64,000 bases of DNA. Source: Rhynchonema sp. JSB1_4 (lineage: Eukaryota > Nematoda > Chromadorea > Monhysterida > Xyalidae). The notes beneath the pieces were generated by a model. That model had not been told where the DNA came from. It worked only from the letters and a program-made list of their open reading frames with translations, and ran no database searches. Shown piece by piece: positions 21,148 to 36,100 of this stretch. Position 1 is the first letter of the stretch. Every line of letters starts with the position of its first letter. Location of the stretch: contig JASAMV010006278.1 of assembly GCA_030248065.1 (NCBI GenBank), forward strand, positions 62,001-126,000, written 5' to 3'. The position numbers were made by a program, and so were the translations under genes.

Positions 21148-24100
21148 ATGTCGTTAACATCACCAGGGAAAGCAGAACGAATGCGAATCAAACACACGTC
21201 AGTCGGCAGCAGCAACAGAGTGAAACATCAACGTCCACTATTATCCAGATCATGGTGCTGTGTTCTGGCTGCCATTATGGCACTGTGCCAACGGGAATTG
21301 GTTAGCGCCATCGACACTGACGTACTGACCAATGAATGCACTCGGTTTTGTCAGAATTCTATTGTGGTGAGTTTTGGTCTTATCTTTTTTTTCGGTCTCA
21401 CTTAGGGTTCATTTCGTGTCATTTTTCAGCCATTTGTATTGCCCGATAATGAAAACCAGTGGAAGCCGCTCGGAGCATGCGGTGCAAGCTGCAAGGTCGA
21501 ACAGGTTGGCGTCTGGTTTTGTGATGTTTCAATTCAAACATTCTACAAATCACTGCTCCCTTGATCAACTCCTTTGTATTTCAGTGCAAATCGGGCTGCG
21601 TGACGTTCAGCCTGACTCAGCAAGGCAATCTACAAACCTGCTCACATATCTATCAGAAAGAGGTCGATCACACGGCCTGCACTCAGGGCGCGGCGGTCAT
21701 GCGCGATATTTGGATTGGAAAGATAAACGGTGAGATATTACTACATCTGGGTGGATAAATTCGACCTCATTCGTACTGACGATGCCCTGGTGCACCGACT
21801 GTCTATGAATTAAGAACGTCCATTGAAATAAAAACAAATTCATGATGATGTGATAGTGCAGCGTGTGTCTTACAGGAGTGAGTGTCACGTACAGATATTC
21901 GCTGTCTTTGCAGCCCGATTGATCCAATCCGCAATCACAATCACTCCGCGCGTGAATTCGCCGCAAAGCGAGATCAAGGTGCTCTATCAAATCACACCGT
22001 CTCAATACATCAAATACAAATCAGTGATCGGTGCGAGTCGACTATTCGCTCAGCGTCGTCAGATTCAATCAATCGATCAATCAACCAATCGGTTTATCGG
22101 CAATCTCACTGACGCATGGAAGAGCATAGGTGGTCCATTGACGGTGTCCCCGCAGGCTGATGCCAGTGTCACAGAACGCATCAGTACAAATAAGAATGAT
22201 GTCAATATGGGCAGACACTATCAGGTGCGTGAAACATCATATTACTGCTATGGTTGACTGCCGATTGTTTACTCGAGATTTGCACTAATTTTGAACCGCA
22301 TTATTGTCCGCAATGAGCCAACGCACAGCTTACACGCACGTTGGAATCAAAGCGGATCCAAGTCCGACCGCCATCATCAAGTTGGAACACCGCCCGAAGT
22401 TGCGATATGCATTTCTTGCATTTCGTAAAATGCGCCAGATTTTCATTTTATTGCAGTACCGGCTGCTTTTGGTCAATTCACTGCTCAACACCACGCTCGC
22501 CAGTCCACCGACATCGCTCTATGTGCCTTGGGACACCAACCACCCTGATTCAAGGACATTCACGTTCACAACAAATCGACAATTAGCCAAACAACAGTAC
22601 GTCTTGTGCTGGCAGCTACAAGGCACCGATAGTACACTGGTCGAGATGGATGTTACGCTGGTCAAAGTGGATAGTGGACAGACAATCTATAGTCAGGTGG
22701 GTATAATTTTACAATGGCAGCATGCGAGCGTGATCAGCTCGGCCTTTGATTTTTTGTGTTGAGGATATTTCGAGATACGCGAATGTCACAACTTTTGACA
22801 AGCGTAAAAGTCTTTACCGTTCTGTTCCCCGCCGTTTTGACCCCGCTGTCTTACTTGATACAAAATCCACCTGCATCACGAAACAAACGCAACGTGGCAT
22901 GTCTGCGTGCGCGCGATTTAGTAACTTACGCCGACTATCACCCCGTAGGCAAAAAAAATTCGTATAGTAAATTTCTAATTTCATTGCCTCATGCATTCTT
23001 ACAGACGCAGGAAAACTCCCGTTCGAAGTCGAAGCAGGCAACAATCTCAACACACAGTCAACAAGCCACGCAGCTGGCTCGTGTGCGTTTCAAATGTTTC
23101 AGTCACACAAGTTGTGTGTGTGTCAGCTGCGTGGCTTGTTGACTGTGTGTTGAGCTTGTTGCCTGCTTCGACTTCGAACAGGAGTTTCCCTGCGTCTGTA
23201 AGAATGCATGAGGCAACGAAATTAGAAATTTACTATACCTATTTTCCGAAAACGGACATTTTCAGACAATCCAAAGTTTATGCATCGTATTTGTCGATTT
23301 GCAATCTGATGTTGAATACGCGGCTACAGCCACTCTTCGAGGCACCGTGCCACCACGGACAAACAAAGTCACGGTTCGACTGCGCAACTTGCAAGGTACG
23401 TAGTGCTTAATTTGCAATATTATGCGCAATAAGTCTACCCACCTGGTAATATGGGAGCAGCATCTATGTTGAATCTTAACTACAGATTTGAAATTCAAAC
23501 TTGGATTTTTCAAAAAATGTCCACATTTAGAACGGGAACATTGTGCAGCTTACACGAAATTTATAGACTTTTACAAACCGTACTTTCAGACGACACCGGT
23601 TCGGGCACCCTGATATTCGCGACGCAATCTACGGTGCGATTGGTGAGCGGAGCCAGCCGGTTTCTGACCGAGTTCGATGACACGCGCCAACTGTTTGCCG
23701 TGCCGAAACAACCGCAGGGGTCCATCCCGGATATCACTGGTTCGTTTGGCTTGTTTGAACTGTGGGCTCCAAGCTTGCACCTAATGCTCATTTTCGTTCG
23801 CTCAAGTTCATGTCAGCAGTAGGATATGCCCGTTTCGCTCTCGTCCCGGACAGGCGATGCACCGGGGCATCGTTATTTATAAACTTGCGTGTGTTGTTCC
23901 GCGTCATTTAGACTGGCGACGCTTTCATCTGAACGCTGTTATTCACCCTCACTCATATTGGATGGGCTTATTGCTTCCTTCCAAAAGCAGGCCACTCATA
24001 TCCAAAATTCCAACATTTTCAGCATTGGCTACCGGTCACGAGGCTATTATCTTCGTGGGTACCGGGGGTGGTGCAGTGTATGCGCAGCAATTGGGCCCAC

Positions 24101-27100
24101 AGCCACCTATACCCAGACAAATGTATCCCAGCCAGTGGATACGTACACATCAGGGTCCGGCCATTCTCAGTCTCGGCGCTGATTGGTTGAATCAAAGGCT
24201 GTATGTTGTGCACGATCGAAAGGTTGGTTTTTCTTTTATGTAGTAGTTGTCATGTAGAACTGATCACTATCACAAGGCTCGTTGTTCACCACCTGTGGCC
24301 GGCATCGGACTGGGCTTGGGGTTTTCCTTTCGAGATTGTTGTCATAAACACATATCAGATTGTTTTCTGGTCGTAACTAATTCTACTCTGGTCAAAATTA
24401 GCGCCATCCCTGACCTCTTAAATATCACAAGACAGGTTCGCTCCGATTACCAAATTTGATATACGGCCTTTATTATCAGGTGCTTGTGTGCACGTTCGAA
24501 ACCTGTGACAACGCGCGTGAGAGCGTTCTGCCGTCATCCGAACCGAAATCGGCGGTTGTCGATCCGTGGAATGGGTAGGTTAATGTATTGAAACATCAGC
24601 TGATCAATCCAAAACAAGCTTATGCATGCATTGCTAGGCACATGACGCTGATTTGTGTAGGCCACCCGCTCTGCTACATCATCTCTTTTTGGGATAATCT
24701 GGTGCCCACATGCACACACTGACTAAGCCCTGGTGCACCGAATGGCCATGAAAACAGGACGAACCGGGCAAAACTCGCACTGTTCCTGGTATATACATCC
24801 ATTGCATGTAATGTTGCTCCAGGGATCAACTTCCCAGTTAAAAAAACATTATGTACAGTATCACATATCTGAGATGCGAACCCCAAACCCTAGGAAAGCC
24901 ACTGAATTGGGCCCACCAAGCCAATATGTATTTACATCGCTAACCGTATACCCCGCATGTATGCATGTTGCAGCTACCTGTACGTGTTGACCACATCCGC
25001 TCGTTTGTACAAGGTGCCATTAGCCCGGCTCACCGACCCAGCTCAGTCCAAGCATTTGACCACCGCTGATTCGGAACCGATCAAAATGCCGCAACAAAAC
25101 ATGGTGCCCAAATCAATCACTCTCGATCTTCGTCTGATGCGACTGATAATCGCCATCGAGCAGCAAACCAATCAGCGGACCACAGACGGACAAATCTGGG
25201 CATATAATCTGGTGAGCTATTATTAACTTGGAATATTAGTGTCGCTTGTAATGAGCGCTGCGTTGACTTGTTTATTCAAGAGTTGCAGTTCACAGCGTCC
25301 ATCACCAGTCCACTTTCGCATCCGCTGATTGTGGCGGCGCCTTTGTCATTTTGTTTCGACCGAACTTTGTGGCAGAGTTTGCTGATTGATTTTTATTGAG
25401 GGAAGATAGCTGTATAATTACGATGGCCACACTCTTGATGTCACACGCTATCTCAAAATATGCGGCTCACCAAGCAAAAATTGACAAACTGCGCCTCCTT
25501 CCGCGGATGGAAGTACATATTTACTGTCTCTATGTGTTTGATTATGTCAATTTCCACCATCTGATGTTTCACACAGGTGACCAACGAACTCATCGACATC
25601 CGCACATCGCGTCGTCAGGAAAGTCATCGTGGCGAGCTCAAGCCCGTCGATCGACATTCAATGAACAACATCGTTTCCCTCATCAGCCACCCATCTGATT
25701 CGAGATTGTATTTCGTGCAAAAACCCTGTTTGGACCCGAACGCGCGCAGTACCCAGGAACCGTGCATGTATCAAGAGGAGTACCGCCCAGGGCCACATAA
25801 TCAAGACAATGAAACATTAGTCGGTCTCAACCCGTACGTATTGGGGCTAGACCAATTTCGCCCACCAGTGGCCGTTGCCTGGTTGGCCAACCCACCCCTG
25901 TTCATACCCGGTACACCCAGCCTCGTCAGTCTACTGCCATCGGTGACGAACGCCCGGGCCACCTGGCTACCACCCGAGCCACTACCGTATCAGGCACAGC
26001 AACCTTGGTTGACTAGTTCCTACATTTACACGGTGACCAGACTGGATCAGCAGGACAAGCAGCCGACAACGACCAACAAACAAGAAATCCTACTGGATAG
26101 ACTGTTAGCGGACAGTGTCTACCAACTACAAGTGTCCGCGTGCCTCGTATCATCGCGTGTCACTACGCATCCAGCACTATGCTCAGACAACTCGCCGTTT
26201 GTCACCACGCGTACATTTACTCAACCACCAGTCGATTTTGTGATTCTGGATTCACAGGCCATTTGGGGCGTAATGGATAGTCAGGGTACCATCACTCAAT
26301 TCAACGGTATCAAACCGACCATGTCCCCGACGGCAGTGTCGGTGTCCGGTGCGAGACTCGAACGCACTTGCTGGTCGGAAGCGGACAGCGTGCGATGCCT
26401 GAGTCAGCAAGGCGATCACGACATCCTGTTGAATCGACCAGCCAAACATTTGGCGTTGAACGCAAAGTTGGCCATTCTTTACGTCAGTGATGGATATTCG
26501 ATCGAAGCCTACAGACTCACTGGCACGGTCATTGATAAAATGTTGGTACACTTTTGTTCAATAATTTTATACAGTCGACCTGCTGTTTTGTCAGTAGTGG
26601 GATTAACGTTATTTCGTTCAGCTTCTGCTCAAGCTTTGACAACAAAATGTTTCGACAATGAGCAGTAGGTACAATCAGCGAATTACGCGCTTTTGTGAAT
26701 TTCACCATCACTCTCGAAAGATCGCGCGTTGAGCTTTTTGGGCACCCGTTTCGACCTGCTTGCGCAGTCGGGTGGTGCACACCAGATCACCGTGTGGGTG
26801 AATGCCCCAGATGGTCACGTGACTCAAGAAGGAGCTAAATTTACGAGGACTAGGGAGATTCCACGAGCTATAATTTTATGCCAAAATGAACCATTCGCTT
26901 GCTGAATCAGGCACACCAAGTTCCATTCGTGCGACCCATCGACGTCCACGTGTGCTGAGATCGGGGCGGTTGCGGTGGACGACGCCAACGACATGGTGGA
27001 ATTCTGGCTGACACGAGGGGACGCGCTCGAAATTTGGAAACAGGACGCTTACGGGCGTCAGGCAAAGACCATACATAAGCAGGAACCTGGATACAAACTG

Positions 27101-30100
27101 CCGATGTGAGTTCCTATGCCTTACCTGTGCGTCATTTTTTTGTAAGCTCTAATTTTGAATTCGCTGTTGAGCTGGTATAATCACTACATTTATCCAATCG
27201 AATCGGTGCATTGACACTGCGTCCAACTAATTGCAGAATCAAACAACTGTACATCACTGGCGGCAAGCACACCTTTCTGACCACGTCTGGGGCTGTGGGG
27301 CTTTTGGACGGATTTAGTAGACCACCGATGTACATGAATATCGCGCAACCGGTCAGACAGTTGCTGCAGAAATGTAAGGACCTTTATGTACTTTATTTTT
27401 CTTATTTTTGACCACCGTGTACCGTCTTCTGACAATTTGCTGCTGGCTACTGTACATATCTATGGCAACGACACACAATTGTGTCACAGTGTGGGGTGCC
27501 CGCTTCGTCCTGTCTTCACAGGCCACGATGGAGCAGACATCGTCAGTACGAATGCACCGGATAGAGATGCACTTCCAAGGGAGGCAGCGTCAAAGACTTG
27601 CCCCGCAAACCGAGCATTGTGAACTAGTCAGCTTGCCATAAGCAATGGGTGAGTTTGCCATACATTGTGTCACACATGCATACTGTATATTACAGATGAC
27701 CCATCATTGCCCTATGCCCTCCTCGCGCCAGAAGCGATCGACATCAAACTGGTCAACGATGATGGCGATATAGTAGTCAAATGGGATACTAATCCGCGCC
27801 AGTCAGATGCACGTGCACTACTGTACGTGTTGACCATCGTAAACGGACAGACCGGTCAAGTGGTCGCAAGTGACCGTTTGGTGGGTCCAACTCCACCGAC
27901 ACGCTACGTCCTGCCCACTGATGCCTACACGCGTGTGCCCAAGTCTGGTGATGATGTTAATATCACGATCAATACGTACACGGCTGCCACACACACGCAC
28001 GTGACTGTGGTTAGGCCATCGCAACGACCTGCGCTGCCGCCGCGTGACCTGACCATCCATCATGTGAAACATCAACGGCCCCATGCGCAGGTGGATGTGG
28101 TGGATCTGGCATGGCGACCGCCCATGGCTGTTGCCGGACAAGTGTTGAATTATGAGGTCGGTGATGTAAGAAGTCTGATGTTGTAATACACACCTAGAAA
28201 AGTGTAGAATTTAGTAAACTGTGTGTGTATCTGTATCTGGAAACTGCGCGTTGAAACGTCAGCCAGCCAGCCGGGTTCGCATGACACAGAAAAATCCATA
28301 ATCCAGCTGCCCGTCTTGACATTGGCGCACATTAAAGCATGCGCTATATGTGTTTACACAGAGGGAGGAGACAAGATTTCAAGTTAAAATCATAAAACAA
28401 CGTGCGTGGCACAGGTGACATGCTTGAACGAGACAACCGACAATCGCGAAGCCACCAAGATACGCAAGCTGCTAGTCGGAAAAGTCAAAGTCAATGTTTC
28501 GTCAACTGTGATTCGGTACAGAACTGAATTCGAACTCCAACAACACGGCAAAGTGGTGTGCACTGTTGAAGCGCGCTATGAAACATCGAAGAGCAAACCG
28601 GCCCACACGTCGATAGGGGAAGGTTGGATATGGTTATCAAGGGTTGTTGAGTCGCTAGCACTGATGACGACCAGGCGAACCAGTCAGCGCAGAAGAAAAC
28701 CTGGTGTCGGGCTGTTCTGAGATATTGCATCACAAGTCTGGATTCAAGTAGAACTTTGAAAAATGTACTTTGCCACTGTGACACCTTAATCAGTGACATG
28801 ACCGTTTCGATCAAATCCGATCACCAGGCTTGATAGTGACCAAAATGTTTACGGGCGCATACCGTTGGTGATGTTTCACAGCCTCGAACCAACCCTTGGT
28901 GACAGTGCTGACATTGGACAAATCGAGCGGCCATCCAATAGGCATTTTGCCTGATTTATCAAGCGCACATCAACTCGCATCGCAACGTTATGACGATGGT
29001 CAGAACGTCAAGCTGTTCACAGTGATTGGATCGTACCTGTACAGTGTGAATACAAGAGCGACACAGGTGCAACGCACCGATCTCATCAATCATCAACTGC
29101 CTGATGTGGTAGGTTTTTTTGTCAAGTTTTGTGTTCTCGTTGAGGCAAGTGCTTCAATTCGAGAGGTATGAAAACCTGGCTGACTCAGCTTTGGTTTTGA
29201 ATGGAGACATCGGCGGTGTATTAAACTTGTTGATCAGTCCTGTTCGGTCCAGTTCTTGTATTTCTGTTGTCATCTGTTTAACTCAAAATGTCCTTGTGAT
29301 AATGGCGTGACCAAGACAAGGCTAACCGATCATCATTTTTGAACTCTGTGCGTGCACATATTTACGCAACTTCCGCAACGCTGTAACAACCCGAAACACC
29401 ATTTTCGCCAAATTTGCAGCGTCAACTGGACCCACGCGTTGGACTGACCAGTGTGACCGGTGTGGTGCCGGATTGGTTCGGCAACAGTCTGTTCCTGATC
29501 GCTCAATCCCAATCATCGCCCATTCAATATCGATTGTATCGTGTGCCGCTGCCCGCTGTCGACGCGAATGTGCACCCCAATTCGCTGGGAGTCAATCCAC
29601 CGCTGGCTGTGATTGACATGCTATTCACTTTCGATCAATATCCACCTGCGCAAAACACTCCGTTCGTCATGGATCCATTCAAAAGGTGTGTGTGACGACG
29701 ATTGAGGAATCTATCGACTGATTGAAAAATCAGAGCGATTGAATGATTGATTCGTCGATCCCTCATTCACCCTATTCGCATTTCAGCAAACTATTCTATC
29801 ACGCCGACTTCTCCAAGCTGATCGTGGTGAATCTGAACGATTTGAAAGCCGAGCCAGATGTTGTGAATCTGCGATCACTCAACTGTTTTGATGGCAGCTC
29901 GATTAACAGCGCGATTTTGGCAGCCAAATTTATCCGACTGGCACGCAGCCCAACATTAGTGCTTGCAAGTGAGCACACAGTCGTCTCTGTGCCTGCTGAG
30001 AATACGTGGCGGTGCGATACGGTGATGAAATTGGACAAATTGGGATTGAATACAAACGGTTAGTACAGTGCAATCTTTGGATGAAATCGAGTTTTGCGAC

Positions 30101-33100
30101 GTTTTTGAGCAGTCCAAAAATTGGGCATCAATATATCCGCAAACCAAAAAAGTCACACAGCAGGCCAGGGCAGATGCGATTACCAAACGTGATCTTTGAT
30201 CTTTGAACTCCAAGTGTTCCAGCAATATTACAGCAACAATACTGGTACAACTGAGCACGCTATTTGCAGCCAATCAACTGCGATCGCTGGCCGTGGCCGG
30301 TGACCAGTCGTTCCTGCTGTCGGCCAACGGTTCCCTAATCGTGCTGCACCACGGACGTGTGAATGCGACAATCGACATGCGTTTGCTGGCGACCACCATC
30401 GATTCGAGGCAGCCGCTCATCGCTGAAACGCCCGAATTGCAACCATTCGAACGTTGGTGCTCGTTGTCGTTTTAGCCTGTTTTTTCTGTGTTGAAAAAGA
30501 AATTTGGAGCCAATTATGGCAGTTATCGTCGAACTCCATTCTCAACGTGTCTGCGGGTTATCAAATTTCGTGATGGGATCAGTTCTGCCGCTATCACGTG
30601 ACTTTCTTCATGCCTGATATTTTCGAAGAGAATTTAGTCTGCCATATCAGATATCGCATGTCTCGAGCTGCCTTCCAAGCCATCGAGCGCGCCCATGGTG
30701 TCGGCGTACGGGCGTACGGGCGCCCTGGTGACCTTCCCCCGTCCCCAGGTGCACGCAGCGTGTCAGAGTGTGCTGCAGCCACCCATAGAGCACTCGGTTA
30801 GATTGGTGCCAGCCAGGGGGCCGCAGATACAGCGGGCGTACACGTATGCACGCGAACAACGCATTGTCGGGGAGCTGGTACAACACGAACGGTAGGTGCT
30901 GCAGGGCGGGGGTGGTTTGGGGGCAACGGTTTTTCTGAAATGAAACCAAATCTCATAATGTCAAACTCGATGATCGAATTTTGAATGAACTTTATTGAAT
31001 ACTCCTAAAACACCATCGCAGCTTTTTGACCAGCTCAAATATTACTGTAAGATCGCTTAAAACCATTGCGCTAGTCAAATTGGTTGAATTCGGGCTCAGA
31101 TCCTCTAATCTGATCCAATCGCCAAACTTCGACACCGGCCCAAGCGATCACTTGGGACCTAGGCACTATTATTCCAACTTCTCTCTTGCAGTTACCAAGT
31201 ATACTCGACATGGCGCAACATCTACACTGGTCAAATGGTGCAGTCGGAGTCATCAAGTGCCACATTCACAGCCGGGGAGGGATTCCCGTCGGCACCCAGA
31301 CAGCCGCAAGTGACTGCGGTGACACCAAGTCGAATGTTGCTCACGTGGATGAAACCATCGAACACTGCTGCACTCACTGATGACCAATTGGAATACAGGG
31401 TTAGCTGGCTGATGTTTCATTATCCTAACGCGTACAAATCTGTTCCGGGCGCTATACCCGGGTAAAGACGACAAACACGGACGCCGATATTCGTAGAAAT
31501 TAAGCTTGGCGATCTGCCTCTTGGTTTTTCTTCATTTTGGCTGTTTCCTTGCTAGAAGTGTCACTGGCTTTGCTCGGCGAAGAAGTTGTTTATCGGCTTC
31601 CTTTCACGCTGGTGAATTTAGTGACACCAATAAGTCTCGGGATACCGAGAAAAACATTCGAAATTAAGATCTGAGTCGCTCTGATCTAGTACTTGTCTTC
31701 CTCAACAACCGCTAAATCAAAGGTATAAAATTTATGCACAGGTATCGACATCGAATCCCGACTTTATTGAGTACGAGCTCGAGCACGTTCTCTGTGACGG
31801 TGACCAGTGTAGTGGACAGGTGGGACACCTCAGACCGTCAACTGGATACAAACTGCAGGTGAATTGTACAGCAGTATGTCTTGATTGCAAGTTTTTGATC
31901 CGTTTCACAGTCGGGCGATGCACCATATGCAAATACACCAGATGGTTACGCTAGGTAGATGTACGCCAGTTTGGCACGTTCACTTGTACTTGACGTGAGC
32001 CGTGTTTCCATCGCTTTTCCACTTGCGTCCCTGGAAATGCTGCATCGCATCACATCTCTTGAACTTGCCATCGGTGCTACACCGAACAGAGATCGACAGT
32101 GTATTACACATGATGTTTCATGTCCTTGCACAAATTAATGCGTTCTATCTAATTCAGCTTCTCGCTCGCAAGAAGGACACAGCCACAACGGCCGAGGTCG
32201 ATCCCGAAGGCACGGTCACAGCTGAATGGCGCCAAACATTGCCGAGTCCGGGCACCCTGACTGTGCAAGGCCAACCACAGGCACACAGTGTGTTGCTGAG
32301 ATGGCAACCGGCCAACAATGTGCCACTGGGCAGTATACGCGCGCCGATCGTGGTGGAAACGTTGAATCAGGTACAGTTTACACAAGTGCAATTGTCGCCG
32401 GTATTTTATAGATTTTATAAAGTTTGATCGCTGAGCAGTGGACGAAGACTAAGCTTGTTGAATGCAAGGTGTACTATGGTTGAACCAAGGCGGGTGGGAA
32501 TTTTTAACAGTGGTTTGCAATTCAGTTGTGAACTGACCATCCCCTTGGCAGCTACGCAGCTACTTGACAGTTTCTACCAGCCGTTAATTGTTCTGAGGTC
32601 CATCTAGCAATTTTCGAAATTAGTGCACAGGCTCTATCCGAAAATGCCTTCTGTTTTTTTCCGTTGTCAAGCAGTTTATTTACTGGTTTGGCGAAAAAAA
32701 CCGTTTATTCCCAGGCCTTCTCAAATTCCGACTGGCAAGCAGGCGGACATTTCTCGACAATCAGCACCGGCCAGACATGGAACATCAGCGGGCTGGACCC
32801 GGGCACGATGTACTCGATCAGATATCGTATGGAATACATTCGATCCAGATTGAGTGTGAACGTGCCGGACAAGTTGTTGGCGAGTGACTATTTTGTGCAC
32901 ACGTCAATACCAATACCAGTGGTCACGAAACGTATGTTTTTTTATCAGTTTGTTGCGTTCTTGGGCTCAGGCATCTGATACATCCGCATTCAAACTGACG
33001 ATGACCTGGGACACTGTCCGTCTTTTATACTGAAGCGGGGGCTAGACGCGAGGCACCACCATACAGAATGGCCCCTCTTTTGTACCCATGATGTGACGAT

Positions 33101-36100
33101 TGCAGCAGAAGCACCGCAACCCCCAACCAACGTGCGTCTGGTGACAGAAGGCGATTCAACCCAGCTGCAATGGGATCCACCAGCCAATGATGGAGGGTCA
33201 GCGATTAGCGGATACAAAATATGGTTCCGGTAAGTTGGTCAACGTTGTTTCGAAGATATTTTGGGGACGCTAGGGGTTTTCCTGTTTACCTACGTAAATT
33301 CTGCATTTTCCAGCGATGCCGGGGAGTCCACGTGGCAACTACTCTCCGACAGTGTGACAGCGCGTGACGTCAGCTACAAAATCGATCGATCCGATTTGGA
33401 TGGTGATCGCGAATTCGCCGTCACGGCAGTGAATGGGGTGGGTCAGAGTGAAGCGAGAATCGCTGTTGATGGTTGGTTTGTGCTGAGCGCGGCACTATAA
33501 TTCTGGAATTTTCAAATCTTTTTCTGAAACATTGAATGGTGTACTAAACATTGAAACATCACACAGATGGTTCGTCGAGTCAAGCGCTAATGGCTGTGTT
33601 AGTGATCACGCTGGTGCTCATTCTGCTCATCATCATCATCGTTCTCATTGTGCTGTTCTGTGGTGAGTGCATTGTATTCTGCAAGATATTGTTACCGTGC
33701 GTATACGCACGTGTGGGCTTTGTACATTGCAAAAGCAGTCGGCCAAGTCCTTCTAATGTTTCAGTTATGCGTCGTCGCAGCGGCAAGAAGCTCGGCGGCA
33801 CGGCAATGCACAGTTTCCGGCATCCACCAATTGCGCTGCACGTGCCTGGGGACGGGTCGTTGAAACGACAGAATGTGCTGGAACTCATTCCGCACGAGGA
33901 TATCAGATGTTGGTTTATTATTGGGTCATATTTACAAACTAAATGCCACACATCGACAATAAACCAGTCCGAAACTGTGCTTTCCCCATTACAGCCCTAC
34001 CCCATGTGCCCCGTTCGTGTATCACAGTCGCCCGTCAACTTGGCAAGGGTGCGTTCGGTGAGGTGTACGAAGGTCTGGCTTGCAACCTGCCTCGAGTTGG
34101 ACCGAAAAGTGTACGGGTTGCCATAAAGGTTGGTCTTGGCTGATGTTTCTCTTGATTGAATTGTACGCGGAGTTGATGTTTCACGAAAAATCCGCTGTTT
34201 TTCTTTCAGACACTCCGATCGGGCAGTAGGAACGAGGATCGCGTCAAGTTCCTGAAAGAGGCATTGTTGATGAAGTGAGCGGCTTGTATGAGCTTATATT
34301 ACTGTCGTCAACCCAGGCGGCCAACTCATGCAGCCCTAAATGAGCGCGAGATACACGCACATGGGAGTTGACGACAGTACCAGTAGCCCTTGTACATATA
34401 GTGTTTTGTTGGATCAATGCATGTGTGTGATCCGGGTGTAAAAGTTGTTGCTCAAACCCATAGACAACAACTTTTACGCTGGTCAAATTCACAAGAAACT
34501 TTATCGCAAAATACGGCGCCACAAACAAAGTGTGACAAACTCCGCTTTCGTCAAAACTTGATACGGTTACCGGTGTTCAGTGCCCGTCTGTCAAAAATTA
34601 AAAAAATATATAATTCTAAATCCCAAAACCCTCTTACATTTCTACAGCACATTCGACCACGACAACGTTGTGCGTCTGTTGGGTGTGTGCTTGGAGAATG
34701 AGCCACATTGGCTCGTGCTGGAATTGATGGAAGGCGGCGATCTGCTATCGTTCTTGAGGGATAGTCGACCCGTCGAGGTATGTAATAATACGCGGTAAAA
34801 TGCTCTATGTGGTCACACTCGAGCTACATAGTGAACCCCTTCTGCATACTGATCGAACGTTTGGTTCCCTGGCCATTAATTTGAGCATAACGTATGAGGA
34901 GTTGTAGGGTTCTTTATGGTGACCTCAAATTCAGCCTCTGTCATATACGCAACCAGAAAGAGGGTGGCAGCCTGTATACGGTCATGTCAAACAAATGATA
35001 AATTATTACTTATAATGTAATATTTTGTAAAAATTATAACCCATTCCATCTTCGCGTGCAGGACATGCCATCACAAGTTAGTGTGCGTGATCTGATGCGC
35101 ATTATCGACGACGTGTGCAGTGGATGTGCCTACCTCGAACAACAGCACCACGTGCACAGGGACTTGGCCGCACGAAACTGTCTCGTGTCGACCAGGGCCA
35201 ATGCTGATGCGAGAGTGGTCAAAATCGGTGCGTTTGGATGCCGGGAAGAGAAGGAATTGAATGATTTGATGCAATCCAACAGTCATGTATATCAACTTTT
35301 CACATCCGCAGGGTGCAAAGGAAGCACTTTTTATTTGCACCTCACTTTGCGACTTAGGCGAATAAGTAATTTTGACCAGCATAAAAAGGACGACGCTACA
35401 CTGGTCCAAACGACCCATGTGGCGCTGAATGTCTATCAGATCATGGTACAGTACCGGATGCTACTCAAAGCTCAAAGTTGAAGCAACTTCCTGGTGCAGA
35501 GTATAGGCTAAAAAGTCGAGGTATGTAACTTAGCGTGGACGCAGGTGCACGCGAGGTTTTGGGCGTGAGCTGCCTATGTTTTGCACCAGGAAGTTGCGTG
35601 CGTAAGCGCGTGCACGCGACTTCAACTTTCAGCCTAAAATTGCACCCGGTACTGTACGGTCCAATCTGCATGCACGTGTCAGTCACGCAATGGAAGCCAG
35701 ACCGATTGGATTTTTTAACGTCGTTGACTTGAATTACAGCCGATTTCGGTCTGGCACGTGACGTGTACGAAGTCGACTATTACCGAGTGGACGGTCATGG
35801 GCTGTTGCCCATCAGATGGATGGCACACGAGTCGCTCATTGATGGCGTGTTCACCGTCAAGACTGACGTTTGGTCATTTGGAGTGGTCATGTGGGAGGTA
35901 CGTAGATGCATAGGTGTTCCTTGTTTCGTTGCCCGTTTCACCATGTTTTCACGGACGGGCGGTGGCGGTGCGAATACACCACATGTGAGACATTCGTATG
36001 ACATAACACAACAGTTATAGCGCTAGCGCCACAAAGTTCTTGTTAACATGCGGCAGCATACGAAAAACAAATTTACTATTCTATTCCGTTTACACCTGAT

